This document shows, piece after piece, positions 43,631 to 54,018 of a stretch of DNA of 64,000 bases. The notes under the pieces are model-generated. The model saw nothing but the letters and a program-made list of their open reading frames with translations. It ran no database searches and was not told the DNA's origin. Source of the stretch: Pinguiococcus pyrenoidosus (Eukaryota > Sar > Pinguiophyceae > Pinguiochrysidales > Pinguiochrysidaceae). Within the stretch, counting starts at the first letter, position 1; each line of letters starts with the position of its first letter. The translations under genes and the position numbers were made by a program. Location: positions 62,001-126,000 of the forward strand of contig JAAMXY010004159.1 of NCBI GenBank assembly GCA_019677205.1. The letters run 5' to 3'.

Positions 43631-44327
43631 GCTAGACCTACACCCTTCGATAGATTCGTACATTCTAGAGAGGAGGAGCGATGGTGATGTCTTTCCTCGT
43701 ATCGCAGCGGGTCTGGCCTCTCGCGTTGCGCGAGGATCGCTCGGCAGGACCCATTTTTTTTTAGGACACCCTTTCACCAGCATCCTCGCCATCTTGGCAT
43801 CTGATCTCCGGAACGAGAACTTTTTCCCTGCTTGAGCTTTTTCGCACAGTCGGAGGCCGCGAGCAAAAGGACACGTCGTTTCCGTCGCTCGATCGATACG
43901 ACAAAACGCATGTCTTTTGTTATACTGGTCTGCTATGGCCAATGATGCTTTGACTGACATCACGACAAGCGGAGGTTCAATTTGCTCTGGACTTTCCGTT
44001 TCTGTCTTCCAGAACGCCCTTCTCGACCATATCCCCACCTGTCTTTCTCGAATATTCTCGATCCTTCCAAACTCTTCTTCATATGCGTTTCTATTCTTCC
44101 CTATTTATACAATTTTCAATTCATATAAAAATATACATATATAAAAATATATATTTTTATAGTCAACGCCAAGGTGGCAAAGACGTAGGAGCCTCGAAAG
44201 TCGATTAGCGGCAGTTCTCAGCGTTCCGGAATTCCGGCGCTCTCCACCTCTGTGCCAGAAGCCCCCCGTCGACAGAAGTCCCGAGCCCACCGGGGTAACG
44301 TGCCGCGTTACCAGTCCGTCCAGCTTT
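43631..44327. other. intergenic region with AT-rich island
   Basis: 0.7 kb between arginase and pirin, both on the plus strand. Positions ~44095-44160 are almost pure AT (ATATAAAAATATACATATAT). A T9 run sits at ~43755. No gene seen; it should hold the arginase 3' UTR and the pirin promoter. Confidence 0.5.
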
Positions 44328-45373
44328 ATGCGGAGCGTGGTGCCCGTGACCTTCCTGGCCTTCACCGTCGCGAGAAGAGAGTGTCTCCGCGTGTCTGCCT
44401 TCGGCCGACGCAGTCTTCTCCCGCTTCTAGCTTCCGCTTCGACGTCGCATTTGTCGACTATGGCGCTTCCCAACGTGAAGTATGTGCCCAACGAGCGCCT
44501 CTACGTCTCTGAGCCGGATCCCACGTGGTACGTGCCGCGAGGGCCCAGGCGCCGAGGTGGAAAGGACGCGGATGACTCAAAAGATCCTCTCCGCGCAGGT
44601 TCGGAAATGGGCGGAATACGCCGGAGAAAGAGGGCTGGACCAACAAGAACTGGCTCAAGAGCCGCTTCCACTTCAACTTCGCCGAGTACATGAGTCCGTA
44701 CAACCTGCAGTTCGGCGTCATGCGCGTGATGAACGACGACCTGGTGCAGCCGGCGCGCGGCTTCGGCACCCACCCGCACCGCGACATGGAGATCGTCACG
44801 TACGTCGTGGACGGCGCCCTCACGCACCAGGACTCCATGGGCACCAAGGAGACGCTGGGCCGGGGCTCCATCCAATTCATGACGGCCGGCACCGGCGTGC
44901 GCCATTCGGAGTACAACTTGGACGACAAGACGCCGCTGCGCTTCATCCAGACGTGGATCACGCCGCGCGCCCGCGGCCTGGAGCCCAACTACGGCTCCAT
45001 GCGCGGAGAAGATGTGGAGCAGGCTCGGCAGAACCAGTGGGCGCATCTGCTCAGCGACAACCAGGATGCCGAGTCGGACACGCCCGTCAAGATCGCGCAG
45101 GACTGCAACATGTACGTGAGCGAGATGGAGCCGGAGCTGGCGCTCTCCGTGCCGGTGAACAGCGGCCGCATGGGCTACATGCTCTGCATGGAGGGCAGCC
45201 TCACGCTGTCGCACGCCGAGGACGACGCGCAGGCCGTCACCATGGAGCGCCACGATGCGGCGGAGATTCGCGGCAGCGACGACACGCCGCTCAAGGTCAA
45301 GGCCGGCGCCGAAGGAGCTCACGTCCTCATCTTTGAGATGGCCGAGGGGCCCGGCGGCCGCACGGACTTCTAA
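44328..45373 (+). CDS. pirin-family cupin with N-terminal leader
   Basis: Two exons, 44328-44527 and 44599-45373, around a 71 bp intron (ACGTG|gtacg ... gcag|GTTCG) restore the pirin signature DPTWFGNGRNTPEKEGW and give 324 residues (280 if the second ATG at 44460 is used). The N-terminal cupin has FGTHPHRDMEIVTYVVDGAL with the metal-binding His residues and HQDSMG, then GVRHSEYN; the C-terminal cupin has GYMLCMEGSLTL. Pirins are Fe-binding proteins; bacterial relatives such as YhhW show quercetinase activity, and animal pirin is a nuclear cofactor. Between the two ATGs lie 44 residues with a hydrophobic stretch and LRVSAFGRRS, which resembles the signal-peptide/transit-peptide junction (an 'ASAFAP'-type motif) of plastid proteins in algae with secondary plastids. 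That reading is inference. Confidence 0.88.
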
Positions 45374-46144
45374 GGTCTGTGGGCGAAGTTTCTCGCTGCC
45401 TGGCTCACAAAGCGGATGTCAGGCGGCGAAGCGTGCGTAGGTGTTGTGGAAAAGTGCAGGGGTGTAAACAGTGCAGCGGTACGCTGCGCGAAGCCTAAGT
45501 AGCATTCCAAATCGGGAGTGCGGGGAGTGTGTACGGAGGGGAAGCAGGGACGCATAGGCGCACAGATTGGACTCACACCCAGCTTGTCGGTCCTCCACTT
45601 GAGAGGACCTTCTCGCTCGCGAGTGTCGGCCTTTGCGCGTTCCTAGCGAGAACTGCGCGAGTCCCCTTCGGTTCAACAGCCGGAATCGAGAAGGATGAAG
45701 TGTTTTGGCTACATTGCGGCTTCATGATGGGCCTTGCATCCTCTCACCAACAACTGGAAAAACTCGCCCAAGCAACGCTTCCGTGAAGTCAAGTGAAGTG
45801 CGTCGCAGTTGCACGAAGACAGGAGGATGCGGAAAAACCAATTCGGAAGACACTTGCCAAATCAACTGAATGAACAGCTAGATCTGCGCTCGGGACTCTC
45901 TAAAGAAGGTGCCTCCCTCAGAAAAAACAGGCTAGGCATGACGGCAAGGGGACGATGAAGGGTTGCTAGAAAGGACGCATCGACCGGATCGGATGAGAGA
46001 CCCGCTTCGACGCCTGGAGAAGGCTCCAGGCTGCGTAGTTCCGGATGGATCCTTACGCTGCTGCATCGCTTTTCAGTGTTGCGCTCGTGAAGCGACTGTA
46101 ACGTAGAAGGTGATGTCGCTATTTCTGCTACTGCGTCACTCGAC
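45374..46144. other. convergent spacer, no gene seen
   Basis: 0.8 kb tail-to-tail spacer between pirin and the first secreted repeat protein. Small open frames occur but none shows protein features. Confidence 0.5.
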
Positions 46145-49105
46145 TCAGGCTCTTCGCGTCGCCGCCTCGCCTCGCAAGTAATCGACGCGACGGCGTTGGT
46201 AGCGGCGGCGCTTGAACTTCTTAAATGCAGGGGACGCCGGTCCTTGCTCGGAAGACGGCCTCGCAGATGGAGCGCCAGTGGGCTCAGAGGCCAGCTCCGT
46301 CGACGGTTCCGACGTCGTGCCTGGAGACCAGGACGGCTCTGTGGACGAACAACGAAGGAGACTCCCGTCGAAGCGCTGGAACGCAATCGTGCCTAGAGGT
46401 CCCTGCGTCGTGTTCGGAAGGAACACGACATTGACGTCTCCATCCGTAGTCAGGCTGAGCGGCGTGGCCAGTACGCAGCTCTCGTAGCTCCAACGAGACA
46501 TGGTGAAGGCCGGGAGCGTGTCCACCAGCGGCTCCAGGGCGTTCACCTCGGAGATGTTAACGGCCGCCGCTGCCAAAGGCGACACGGAGAACAGCCCATA
46601 CACTTCCTGGGAAGCGACGTGGCGTAGGAGATGTACTGTCGCATCTTTCGGAAACGCCCAAGTCGTATTTCGCTCGATGACGGCCCGGACGATCGGCGGC
46701 GTATCTGGCGTGAGCGACGCGAATCGGGCGACCAGCTTGAACTCCTCTCCGGGCACGTCAGGTACGGCGTCGAGCGAGACAGGTATCGCGATCGGCACGT
46801 CAGCAGCACTCATGGGTTGAAGTCGCGCCTGATACCCCGTGGTCTGCACCGGCGAGCTGAGCGCCAGCGGCAGACCGGCGACATCCGTGTAAACCTCCGG
46901 AAGCGAAGCGGCCGCCTGCAGTACCTCCGGTCCGCCCACGAAAGCGTAGATCCAGCCCTCTAGCGGCGGTGTGCTGTAGTTGTTCGAACTGGGGAAGAAG
47001 TTCCTCAGCTCCAAGTTGTAGCTCAGGTGCTCTCGGACGATCAACGGAGGTGCCGAGAGTGCCCTTCGCTCTTCGGTCCGCGCGAGGGACGTGGACGTCG
47101 TAGACAGGGCGACTTCGGCACCCTCGCGCTCTGCCGTTGCCTCCTTCAGGGTCGCCGACGGCAAGGTGACGCTGTCGGCTTCCGACTTGGTCGATTCCTC
47201 ACTCAGTCTTCGAGTCGATCCAGAGGTCAGAGCGCAGCTTAAGAGCCCCTCGTCGAAGCGTTGGAAGGCGATGGTACCCAGGACACCCAAGGTGGTGTTC
47301 TGGAGGAACACGACGTTCACATCTCCTCCGTCGGTCGTCACGCGGAGCGGCGCGTCCAGCACGCAGCTTTCGTAGCTCCACAGCGACAGAGCGAAGGCGG
47401 GAAGCGTGTCGACCAGCGGCTCCAAAGCATTCACGCTCGAGATGTTGATGGCCGAAGCCGCCGGAGGCGACAACGAGAACAGCACAAACACCTCTTGAGT
47501 CCCGACGTTGCGCAGCAGATGCACGGCGACATCTTCTGGCCACGTCCAGGTGGAGTTCCTCTGAATGACCGCCCGAAGCAGCGGCGGTGCCTCCGGGCTC
47601 AGCGAAGCGAACCTGGCCAGCAGCACAAACTCCTCACCAGGCACTTCTGGCACGGCGTCGATGAACTGTGGTATCGGTATCGGCACGTCAGCGGCGCTCA
47701 GGGGCTGAAGTTGCGCCTGGTACCCCGTGGTCTGCACCGGCGAGCTCAGCACGAGCGGCAGACCGGGAACACCCGTGTAAACCGGCGGAAGCGATGCCGC
47801 CGCCTGCAGCACTTCAGGACCTCCGGCGAACGCGTAGATCCAGCCCTGCAGCGGCGGCGTGCTGTAGTTGGTAGAAGTGGGGAAGAAGTTCCTCAGCTCC
47901 AAGTTGTAGCTCAGGTGCTCTCGGACGATCACCGCGAGGGCTTCGGGATCACTTGGCGCAGCCGTCGTCGGAAGTTCGGTAGGGAACATTGTTGGGTACA
48001 TCGTCGGTGCCGCGCTTGGAGTCGCGCTTGGAGACGCGGTTGGAGACGCCGTCGGAGACCCCGTCGGGAAAGCTGTTGGAGATGCTGTTGGAGATGCTGT
48101 TGGAGATGCTGACGGACTGATGGTTGGCATCGTCGACGGCATAGCTGTGGGAGCCGTCGTTGGATTTGATGTTGGAATAGACGTCGGACTGGTCGTCGGC
48201 ACCATCGTTGGCACTGCGGTTGGCATCATCGTCGGAGCCGTCGTGGGAGTGATCGACGGCGTCATCGATGGCGTCATGATGGGAATGGCGGTCGGGAGCG
48301 AAGCGGTCGTCGACGCACAGCCCAAGAGGCTCTCGTCGAAGTTCTGAAACGCAACCGTGCCCAGCTGCCCGAGCGCGGTATTCCGCATCGATACTACCTG
48401 CACCGCGCCGTCCACAACCAGCACCAGCGGCCGCGCGAGGACGCAGCTCTCGTAGCTCCATGGTCCCGATACGAAGGCCGGTAGCGTCTCGACTAGCGGC
48501 TGCAGGGCATTGACCTCCGTGATGTCCACCAATCCAGCAGCCTGCGGCGACAGAGAGAACAGGGCAAACAGCTCTGCTGTATCCTCGTTGCGAAGGAGGT
48601 GAACCGTGGCGTTTGGCGGCCACGTCCAAGTGGTGTTCCTCTCGATGCTGGCGCGAAGCAGCGGCGACGCCTCCGGCCTCATGGCCGCGAATCTGCCGAT
48701 CAGCGAGAACTCCTTGCCAGGTACGTCGTCCACGGCGTCGATGGCCAGAGGAATGTCAACCGGCAGGTCAGCGAGACAGAGAGGCTGGATGCGTGCCTGG
48801 TACCCAGTCGTTGTCACTGGCGTCGCACGCGCAAGAGGCAAGCCGGGCACGCCCTTGTACACCGGCGGCAGTGCTGCAGCCGCCCGGAGCACCTCTTCAC
48901 CACCTGTGAAGGAGTAGATCCAGCCGCCCGTGGACGGCGTGGTGAAGGTGGCAGAAGAAGGGAACAAGTTCCGCAGCTCTACGTTGTAGGAGAGATGTTC
49001 TCGCACGATGACTGGTGGCGCGGGGGCGCTCGCGTGCACCTGCAGCGCGCACAGCCATGCCACGGCAACCAGGGCTGCACAGGCTGCGACTTGCAGAGGT
49101 GGCAT
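46145..49105 (-). CDS. secreted protein with three copies of an unrecognised ~230-residue domain
   Basis: Intronless gene for 986 residues. A signal peptide (VAACAALVAVAWLCALQVHA) is followed by three homologous domains at roughly 28-265, 388-625 and 686-925. Each copy reads VREHLSYN(V/L)ELRN(L/F)FPSS, GWIY.F.GG.EVL.AA..LP, a (V/T)TGYQA block, DAV..VPG.EF.L..RFA, a (I/Q)RN(T/S)TW sequon, ALxPLVxTLPAF, SYESCVL and ends (L/G)TxAFQxFD.(S/G)LL.C. Every copy keeps one Cys in SYESCVL and one at the end, so an intradomain disulfide is likely, and the N-(T/S)-T-W site is a conserved glycosylation sequon. Domains 1 and 2 are joined by a ~115-residue PTxxPT linker typical of stramenopile cell-surface proteins; the C terminus is very basic (KKFKRRRYQRRR). 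No family is recognised. Its paralogue lies just upstream in the same direction. Confidence 0.8.
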   Translation of the reverse strand: MPPLQVAACAALVAVAWLCALQVHASAPAPPVIVREHLSYNVELRNLFPSSATFTTPSTGGWIYSFTGGEEVLRAAAALPPVYKGVPGLPLARATPVTTTGYQARIQPLCLADLPVDIPLAIDAVDDVPGKEFSLIGRFAAMRPEASPLLRASIERNTTWTWPPNATVHLLRNEDTAELFALFSLSPQAAGLVDITEVNALQPLVETLPAFVSGPWSYESCVLARPLVLVVDGAVQVVSMRNTALGQLGTVAFQNFDESLLGCASTTASLPTAIPIMTPSMTPSITPTTAPTMMPTAVPTMVPTTSPTSIPTSNPTTAPTAMPSTMPTISPSASPTASPTASPTAFPTGSPTASPTASPSATPSAAPTMYPTMFPTELPTTAAPSDPEALAVIVREHLSYNLELRNFFPTSTNYSTPPLQGWIYAFAGGPEVLQAAASLPPVYTGVPGLPLVLSSPVQTTGYQAQLQPLSAADVPIPIPQFIDAVPEVPGEEFVLLARFASLSPEAPPLLRAVIQRNSTWTWPEDVAVHLLRNVGTQEVFVLFSLSPPAASAINISSVNALEPLVDTLPAFALSLWSYESCVLDAPLRVTTDGGDVNVVFLQNTTLGVLGTIAFQRFDEGLLSCALTSGSTRRLSEESTKSEADSVTLPSATLKEATAEREGAEVALSTTSTSLARTEERRALSAPPLIVREHLSYNLELRNFFPSSNNYSTPPLEGWIYAFVGGPEVLQAAASLPEVYTDVAGLPLALSSPVQTTGYQARLQPMSAADVPIAIPVSLDAVPDVPGEEFKLVARFASLTPDTPPIVRAVIERNTTWAFPKDATVHLLRHVASQEVYGLFSVSPLAAAAVNISEVNALEPLVDTLPAFTMSRWSYESCVLATPLSLTTDGDVNVVFLPNTTQGPLGTIAFQRFDGSLLRCSSTEPSWSPGTTSEPSTELASEPTGAPSARPSSEQGPASPAFKKFKRRRYQRRRVDYLRGEAATRRA
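47950..48305 (-). repeat. Pro-Thr/Ser linker repeat (PTxxPT)
   Basis: Degenerate 12-bp units encode PT(M/A/S)xPT-type tetrapeptides, more than 25 in a row, between domains 1 and 2 of the secreted protein. Likely an extended, O-glycosylated stalk. Confidence 0.85.
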
Positions 49106-50410
49106 GGCGACCGACGTCTGGCGAGGACCCTTTGGAGGCGAGAGAGGCCTTTGGAGACACTAGTCCGGCGGCTGGAGTCCGGATTCAACGGGAACCTTGG
49201 CCAGGCGCTTTCCCCGCTGTGCTTCAGGCGTTCCCATGACGGGCGGAGACCTGCTTGGCAACCTGGCGGATCCTCCCCTCCAGTTTCTCCAGTCGCTCGC
49301 CTGGTGCACCAATCACTCCTCCCGCGGGTTCATGTCGACCAATCGTGAAACCAGTGCCGGACATCATGACGAATGTCAGAACAAATTTTCGTCATGAATG
49401 CAATCGCGGATCAATGTACCAACAAAAAGCAGACCGATAACCTGTGCAAGTCTTTCGCGGAACTGCTAAAAAGACCCAATCTCTTTTGTAGCAATCCGCT
49501 CTCTCGGCAAATTATTGGCCTTTCAAAGCATTCGTTGCTTCGTCCTCCGCCCTTAGATGCACCCAGGGGATCAAGAAGACGGAAAAAGACTCAAATCTCA
49601 TGCTGCGAAGACTTCAGAGCCACGTCGGAGGATCTAATTTAGCCGTTGGTTGGAAGGGCGCCGCCATCTTAAGCTTTCTCGATTGGAGGGTACATACAAA
49701 GGGAGAGGCTGGTACGTCATAAGTTCAGGTGATCCTGCTGCTTCGGCCTTGCTTGCGCGTAGCACAACGGAAGACAGGGCGTTACGAACCATAGCACCGC
49801 ACGGCGACTACCAGGTTTCCCTTTCACTTTGACTTTCGGATTTGCCGCCGATTTGGGCCGATTTGAAGTATTCGTGGGGAAAATAAGCCAAGAGGAGCTT
49901 CGCCAGATCCTCCTGCTGCTCCTTCTCCCCCTCTCATGAAGGCCATGCACGCGTCTGCCATGCAACGAATCTTGACTTCCCCATTTGCCTCGAGTGTTCT
50001 GAAGACAACAGAGAACCGATTAAAAGATTGCCCGATTTGGGTAGGATGCATCCAAGGGCACCTTCGACCAGACTCGTAGGTTGTGCTTTGTCCATGCGTT
50101 GCTGCGATGTGCTTGATGACAGCTCGTGGGCATGAGAAGGTGATTCGCAATGCAACGCGCATCTCTTAGCTCTGCAAGCGCAAGAAACTTCTCAGGAGAT
50201 ACGTGGTTACGTTCCAATCTGTAGCGAACGCACCGCGCGCGTAGGTCGGTTGTGAAGAAAATATCATCTTCTTGTTCTTTCTCCCTCTTGTCTTCTTCAT
50301 CGTTATCGCGAGAGTGCCCTGGACGTTCTATCGTAGCTTCTGCTTTTGGCTGTCTAAGCCCCATGCCTTTCGTCCCTTTGGTTGATACGCCCCCATTCCT
50401 AAGATTCCCG

Positions 50411-50475
50411 CAACATCCAAACATCCAGACAACCAAACAGCCGAACAACCAAACATCCAAGCAGCCAAAATCCAA
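50411..50475. repeat. degenerate AACCAAACATCC-type repeat
   Basis: Imperfect 8-12 bp units built from CCAAACA, CCAGACA, CCGAACA and similar words. Downstream of the two-domain secreted gene. Confidence 0.7.
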
Positions 50476-50513
50476 ATGCCCTCCCCACCATCTTCATTGT
50501 AATTGCCTACTAC

Positions 50514-50515
<2 letters not shown>

Positions 50516-50549
<34 letters not shown>

Positions 50550-50583
50550 GTCATCATCATCATCATCGTCATCATCATCATCA
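50516..50583. repeat. (CAT)n microsatellite
   Basis: About 22 CAT triplets interrupted by two or three CGT steps, located about 130 bp beyond the stop codon of the two-domain secreted gene. Confidence 0.95.
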
Positions 50584-50710
50584 TGTTGACGATGGTTGCC
50601 ATACTTCTCACCAACCTATTTCTCGTCGTCGTATTCATCTTCATGACCCTAAGCTCGAGTCATCCTCTTCCCCGTCGAACGCAGGTTCACGAGTCTCACC
50701 ATCGCACTCT

Positions 50711-52387
50711 TCATTCGCCGGTCAGTCGCACGAGGATGCCGCGAATCTTGTCTTCTACGTGACGTTGAATGGCGCGGAAGCGCTGCAGCCGACGGCACAG
50801 GCGGCCCACAAAGCTGCGGCCGTCCGCTGTGTCGCAGATGGCTGGCAACGGCGGGTGTGGCGGCAGCGGGAGAATCTTCGAGCAGCTCAGCAGCGACTCG
50901 TCGAAGGCCTGGAAAGCGATGGTACCCAACGGGCCCACGGCCGTGCTCCTCAGCGCGATCACCTGGACGGGGCCGTCGGCCACCAGGTCCAGCGGCTGGG
51001 TCAACACGCAGCTGTCGTAGCTCCAGGCGTTGGAAGTGAAGGCTGGCAGCGGCGCTACCAGCGGCCGCAGCGCGTCGAGGCTGGTGATGTCCACTGCGGA
51101 CGACGCCTCTGGCGACAGCGAGAACAGCGCGAAGACCTCTTGCGTGGCTGCACTGCGCAGCGTGTGAATCACCGTATCGACAGGGAACTTCCACGTCGTG
51201 TTTCTCTCGATGACCGAGCGAAGCAGCGGTGGCGCCTCGGGCGCCATGGACACGAACCTGGCGATCAGCTCGAAGGTGGCACCGGGCAGGCTGGGGTCCG
51301 GCGTCACGCTCCCAGGAATCGGCACATCGACGTCGGACGCGCTGAGGGGCTGAATGCGCGCTTCGTAGCCAGTGGTCTCCACCGGTGTACTGAGTGCCAG
51401 GGGGAAGCCCGGGATGCCGGTGTGGAGTTGCGGCAGCGCCGAAGCCGCTGCCAGGACCTCGGGGCCTCCAGAGAACGCGTAGATCCAGCCACCCTGCGGC
51501 GGCGTCACGTAGTTGGGCGACGACGGGAAGAAGTTGCGCAGTTCCAGGTTGAAGCTGCGGTGGTTCAGGTGAGTCTCCGGAGGCGGCGGCGTCTGGCAAC
51601 GGAGGAGCGATTCGTCGTACTCCTGGAACGCAATGGTACCCAGCTGACCCACGGTGGTGTTTGTCACCGCCATGACTTGGACCGGCCCGTCCACCGTCAA
51701 CGACAGCGGCGCCGCCAGGACGCAGCTGCTGTAGCTCCAGCCACCGGAGATGAAGGCGGGCAGAGAGCCGATGAGCGGCTCCAGAGCGTCCTCGTCTTCC
51801 AGGTCCACCATGGAAGTCACGAGAGGCGACACCGAGAACAGCACGAAGTCCTCGCCCGTTTGCGCGAAATGCAGCGTGTGGACCCGGGTGTCGCTGGGCC
51901 AGCTCCAAGTGGTGTTCCTCTCGATGACGGAGCGCAGCAGCGGCGGCGCCTCCGGCTCGATGGACACGTAGCGCGCGATGAGCTTGAAGTCGTCCCCAGG
52001 CACTGCGGGGACCGCGTCGAACGACATGGGGATGGGAACGGGCACTGCCTCAGGACACATGGGTTGAATGCGCGCGTCGAAGCCGGTGGTCTGCACGGGA
52101 GCGCCACGCGCCAGCGGCAGCCCCGCATCCGTGTACACCTGCGGCAGAGCCTGCGCAGCTGCCAGCACCTCGTGGCCGCCAACGAAGGAATAGATCCATC
52201 CGGACGTCGGCGGAGACGTGTAGTTCGTCGAGGTCGGGAAGAACTGCCGCAGCTCGAGGTTGTACTGGAGGCCTGACAGCACGAGCTCCGCCGTCGCATT
52301 CGCGCAAGCGGATCTGCCACGGACCTGTGGCGGCAGCAGCAGCAGCAGTAAGGACGCCAGCGGGAGGCCGACGTCGACAGCTCGCAT
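50711..52387 (-). CDS. secreted protein with two copies of the same unrecognised domain
   Basis: Intronless gene for 558 residues, a paralogue of the three-domain protein at 46145-49105. A signal peptide (LPLASLLLLLLPPQVRGRSA) precedes domain 1 (~35-262) and domain 2 (~276-499). Both keep NLELR(Q/N)FFP(T/S)S, GWIY(S/A)F.GG.EVLAAA, TTG(F/Y).ARIQP, a SIERNTTW or VIERNTTW sequon, SYSSCVL or SYDSCVL, and FDESLL.C. There is no PT linker; the domains are joined by a short Pro/Glu segment. The last ~60 residues are different, with HPPLPAICDTADGRS and a basic helix. The first domain has one extra Cys (QPMCPEA), matched by QPLCLAD in the first domain of the paralogue, which suggests the first domains are orthologous by position. 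Function unknown; location probably extracellular or cell wall. Confidence 0.8.
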   Translation of the reverse strand: MRAVDVGLPLASLLLLLLPPQVRGRSACANATAELVLSGLQYNLELRQFFPTSTNYTSPPTSGWIYSFVGGHEVLAAAQALPQVYTDAGLPLARGAPVQTTGFDARIQPMCPEAVPVPIPMSFDAVPAVPGDDFKLIARYVSIEPEAPPLLRSVIERNTTWSWPSDTRVHTLHFAQTGEDFVLFSVSPLVTSMVDLEDEDALEPLIGSLPAFISGGWSYSSCVLAAPLSLTVDGPVQVMAVTNTTVGQLGTIAFQEYDESLLRCQTPPPPETHLNHRSFNLELRNFFPSSPNYVTPPQGGWIYAFSGGPEVLAAASALPQLHTGIPGFPLALSTPVETTGYEARIQPLSASDVDVPIPGSVTPDPSLPGATFELIARFVSMAPEAPPLLRSVIERNTTWKFPVDTVIHTLRSAATQEVFALFSLSPEASSAVDITSLDALRPLVAPLPAFTSNAWSYDSCVLTQPLDLVADGPVQVIALRSTAVGPLGTIAFQAFDESLLSCSKILPLPPHPPLPAICDTADGRSFVGRLCRRLQRFRAIQRHVEDKIRGILVRLTGE

Positions 52388-53713
52388 TTTGAGTTTTGGG
52401 GGGGGGGAAGAAGTCGGCGGTGGACAAGAAGTCTGGGTTGCAGTCCAGGGCGGTGGAGGAGTTGAAGAAACTGTCCCCCAGCCTCGCAGGCGTGCTTCTG
52501 CGCGTGAAGGACAGCGGGAATAGAGCGGAGCGGGGAGCCCGGGGCCTTCGCTCCCGCCACGGAACTCATTGGGGCATTCATGCGGTCATGCCCGGTAGCA
52601 CTGCGTCCCACAGAGCGGAGTTTCCGCAACAGCGCCCATTGGCCAGAACACGGAAACGGATGACGGCGGGATATGATTGATGCGTGCGCTGGCACGGCAG
52701 AAAGTCGACACAAGGGAATAGAGTATAGAGTACAAGGGAATACTCTATTCCATTGAGTCGACACGTTCGCGAGAGCCGCCTTCGCAACTATCGCTATCAG
52801 GAAGCTCATCAGCGGCAGCGCCGACCGCATTTCCCACACCCGTGTATGCGACCGCGAACACGCCAGAAAGGGCAGAAACCAATGGCAATACCCCCTGCTC
52901 CGGCGCGTTACAGTAACTCAACGAGCTTTCCTTCCGTCATACAGAAGACGGGAATTTCCGGCTCTGGCCCGCTGGCGACGAATCGCGTGACTTCTACCCC
53001 ACCACGTCAACTCCCAAGTCGCCCAGCAGACACGTGACCAGCAGATCCCGGGACACCTTGACAGCCTGCGCTCCCTATCGATCAGCTCGCGTGGTGGGGA
53101 GCCTAGACCAACCGTGCAGGGCGACGTTGACCGATCACTGGCGCCGCAGGGTCCCGCAGCTCCGCAATTGGCCCGGCCTTGAAGTCTGAAGTGGCCGCGG
53201 AGAGAAAAGTGCGGAATGCGTCCCAGACTCGGCCCCTCGCAGGAGCGAACGGAAGTGCGTCAGGACCTCTTCCTGGCGGGCCTTTCTAGAACCACCGAGA
53301 ATCGCGCCGATCTCTCCTCGGGGTTCCTGACTCTTTCAGAACGTCGCACAGGAAAGAAGAGGGCAGAGCAGAGGAAAAGGTCGGGAGCGCCTCCGTCCTG
53401 TGGTCTTTGGCTTTTTCTTTTCGTCGATTCGTCTGTTCTCACGTTGGACGTTGGACCGCTGGACAAGTACTCTTTCTCCGAGTATGGTTGTGGCCAACCA
53501 AGAAGAACGGTTCACCAACAGTCCCTCATCAGTTACTTGCTCTGGCCGTTGCCTTTTTTCCCGCCACCCTTGCTACAGCGCCCTCTCTGCCGTCGTCAAC
53601 GAAATATCGATCCTACTGTAGGGGACGGCAAATCGAGAACTAAGGATTTTTTGTTTTTGAGTTTAACGGAAGAATTTTGTCGCTTTTTGTTGCGCACAAG
53701 CAGACAAGAGCGA
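52388..53713. other. intergenic region, no confident gene
   Basis: 1.3 kb upstream of the two-domain secreted gene. A G8 run at ~52401 lies in its 5' UTR. A plus-strand stretch just after it (KKSAVDKKSGLQ, VEELKKLSPSLAGVLLRVKD) could be a helical exon but has no start, no end and no partner exons that I can see. The rest holds no recognisable feature. Confidence 0.4.
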
Positions 53714-54018
53714 CTATTGATGTGCCCAGCGACGCCGTAGGTCTTGAACTTCACGAGTCTTTCGCTGTGCGATCTCTTCCGCTTCGAGAGCCTTGATCTG
53801 TGCGACACCTTCCGCTTGCATCGCCCTCTTCCTCAAGCCTTCGATGCGTCGGGCGTCTCGCTTCAAAGTAGTAGCTAGCTAGCTACAATGATTTTCCAGA
53901 TCGGCCGCTCCATGCCCTCCCGCCGGTTTCGCAGCGTCTGGTGTGGGACCGCTGACAGCATTGCCAGGTCCCGAGCACCCTGTGAACGCGTTCGCGGACG
54001 GGAGGATCCCTCTGACAT
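53714..54018 (-). CDS. possible small coiled-coil gene
   Basis: On the minus strand an ATG at 54018 opens MSEGSSRPRTRSQGARDLAM and runs to a stop at 53875. Directly beyond the stop the same frame continues as a well-formed charged helix (LKRDARRIEGLRKRAMQAEG, IKALEAEEIAQRKTREVQDL) ending RRRWAHQ at 53714. A GT-AG intron from LAMLSA|gtccc to tag|CTAGC would skip the stop and give about 77 residues; an upstream donor GTATGT near 54020 is the alternative. Coding character of the distal helix is the main evidence. Divergent from the SNM1-ligase gene. No family recognised. Confidence 0.35.
53871..53886. repeat. 16-bp perfect palindrome of TAGC units
   Basis: GTAGCTAGCTAGCTAC is its own reverse complement and contains three TAGC tetramers; it supplies the stop codon inside the possible small gene. 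Confidence 0.9.

Larger units (their letters stand above)
49106..50710. other. spacer between the two secreted paralogues
   Basis: 1.6 kb between the 5' end of the three-domain gene and the 3' end of the two-domain gene. It contains a degenerate CCAAACA-type array (50411-50475) and a CAT microsatellite (50516-50583). No coding frame on either strand is convincing. Confidence 0.5.

Noticed and set aside
50252-52276. 674-codon plus-strand open frame antisense to the two-domain secreted gene
   Set aside because: It is the mirror frame of a GC-rich coding gene. Its text is Arg/His/Gln-rich without domain features, while the minus strand has a signal peptide and two homologous domains.
52396-52515. 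Plus-strand helix-like frame (VEELKKLSPSLAGVLLRVKD)
   Set aside because: Plausible as an exon, but there is no start, no splice partner and no stop consistent with a gene, and it lies in the 5' UTR of the minus-strand gene.
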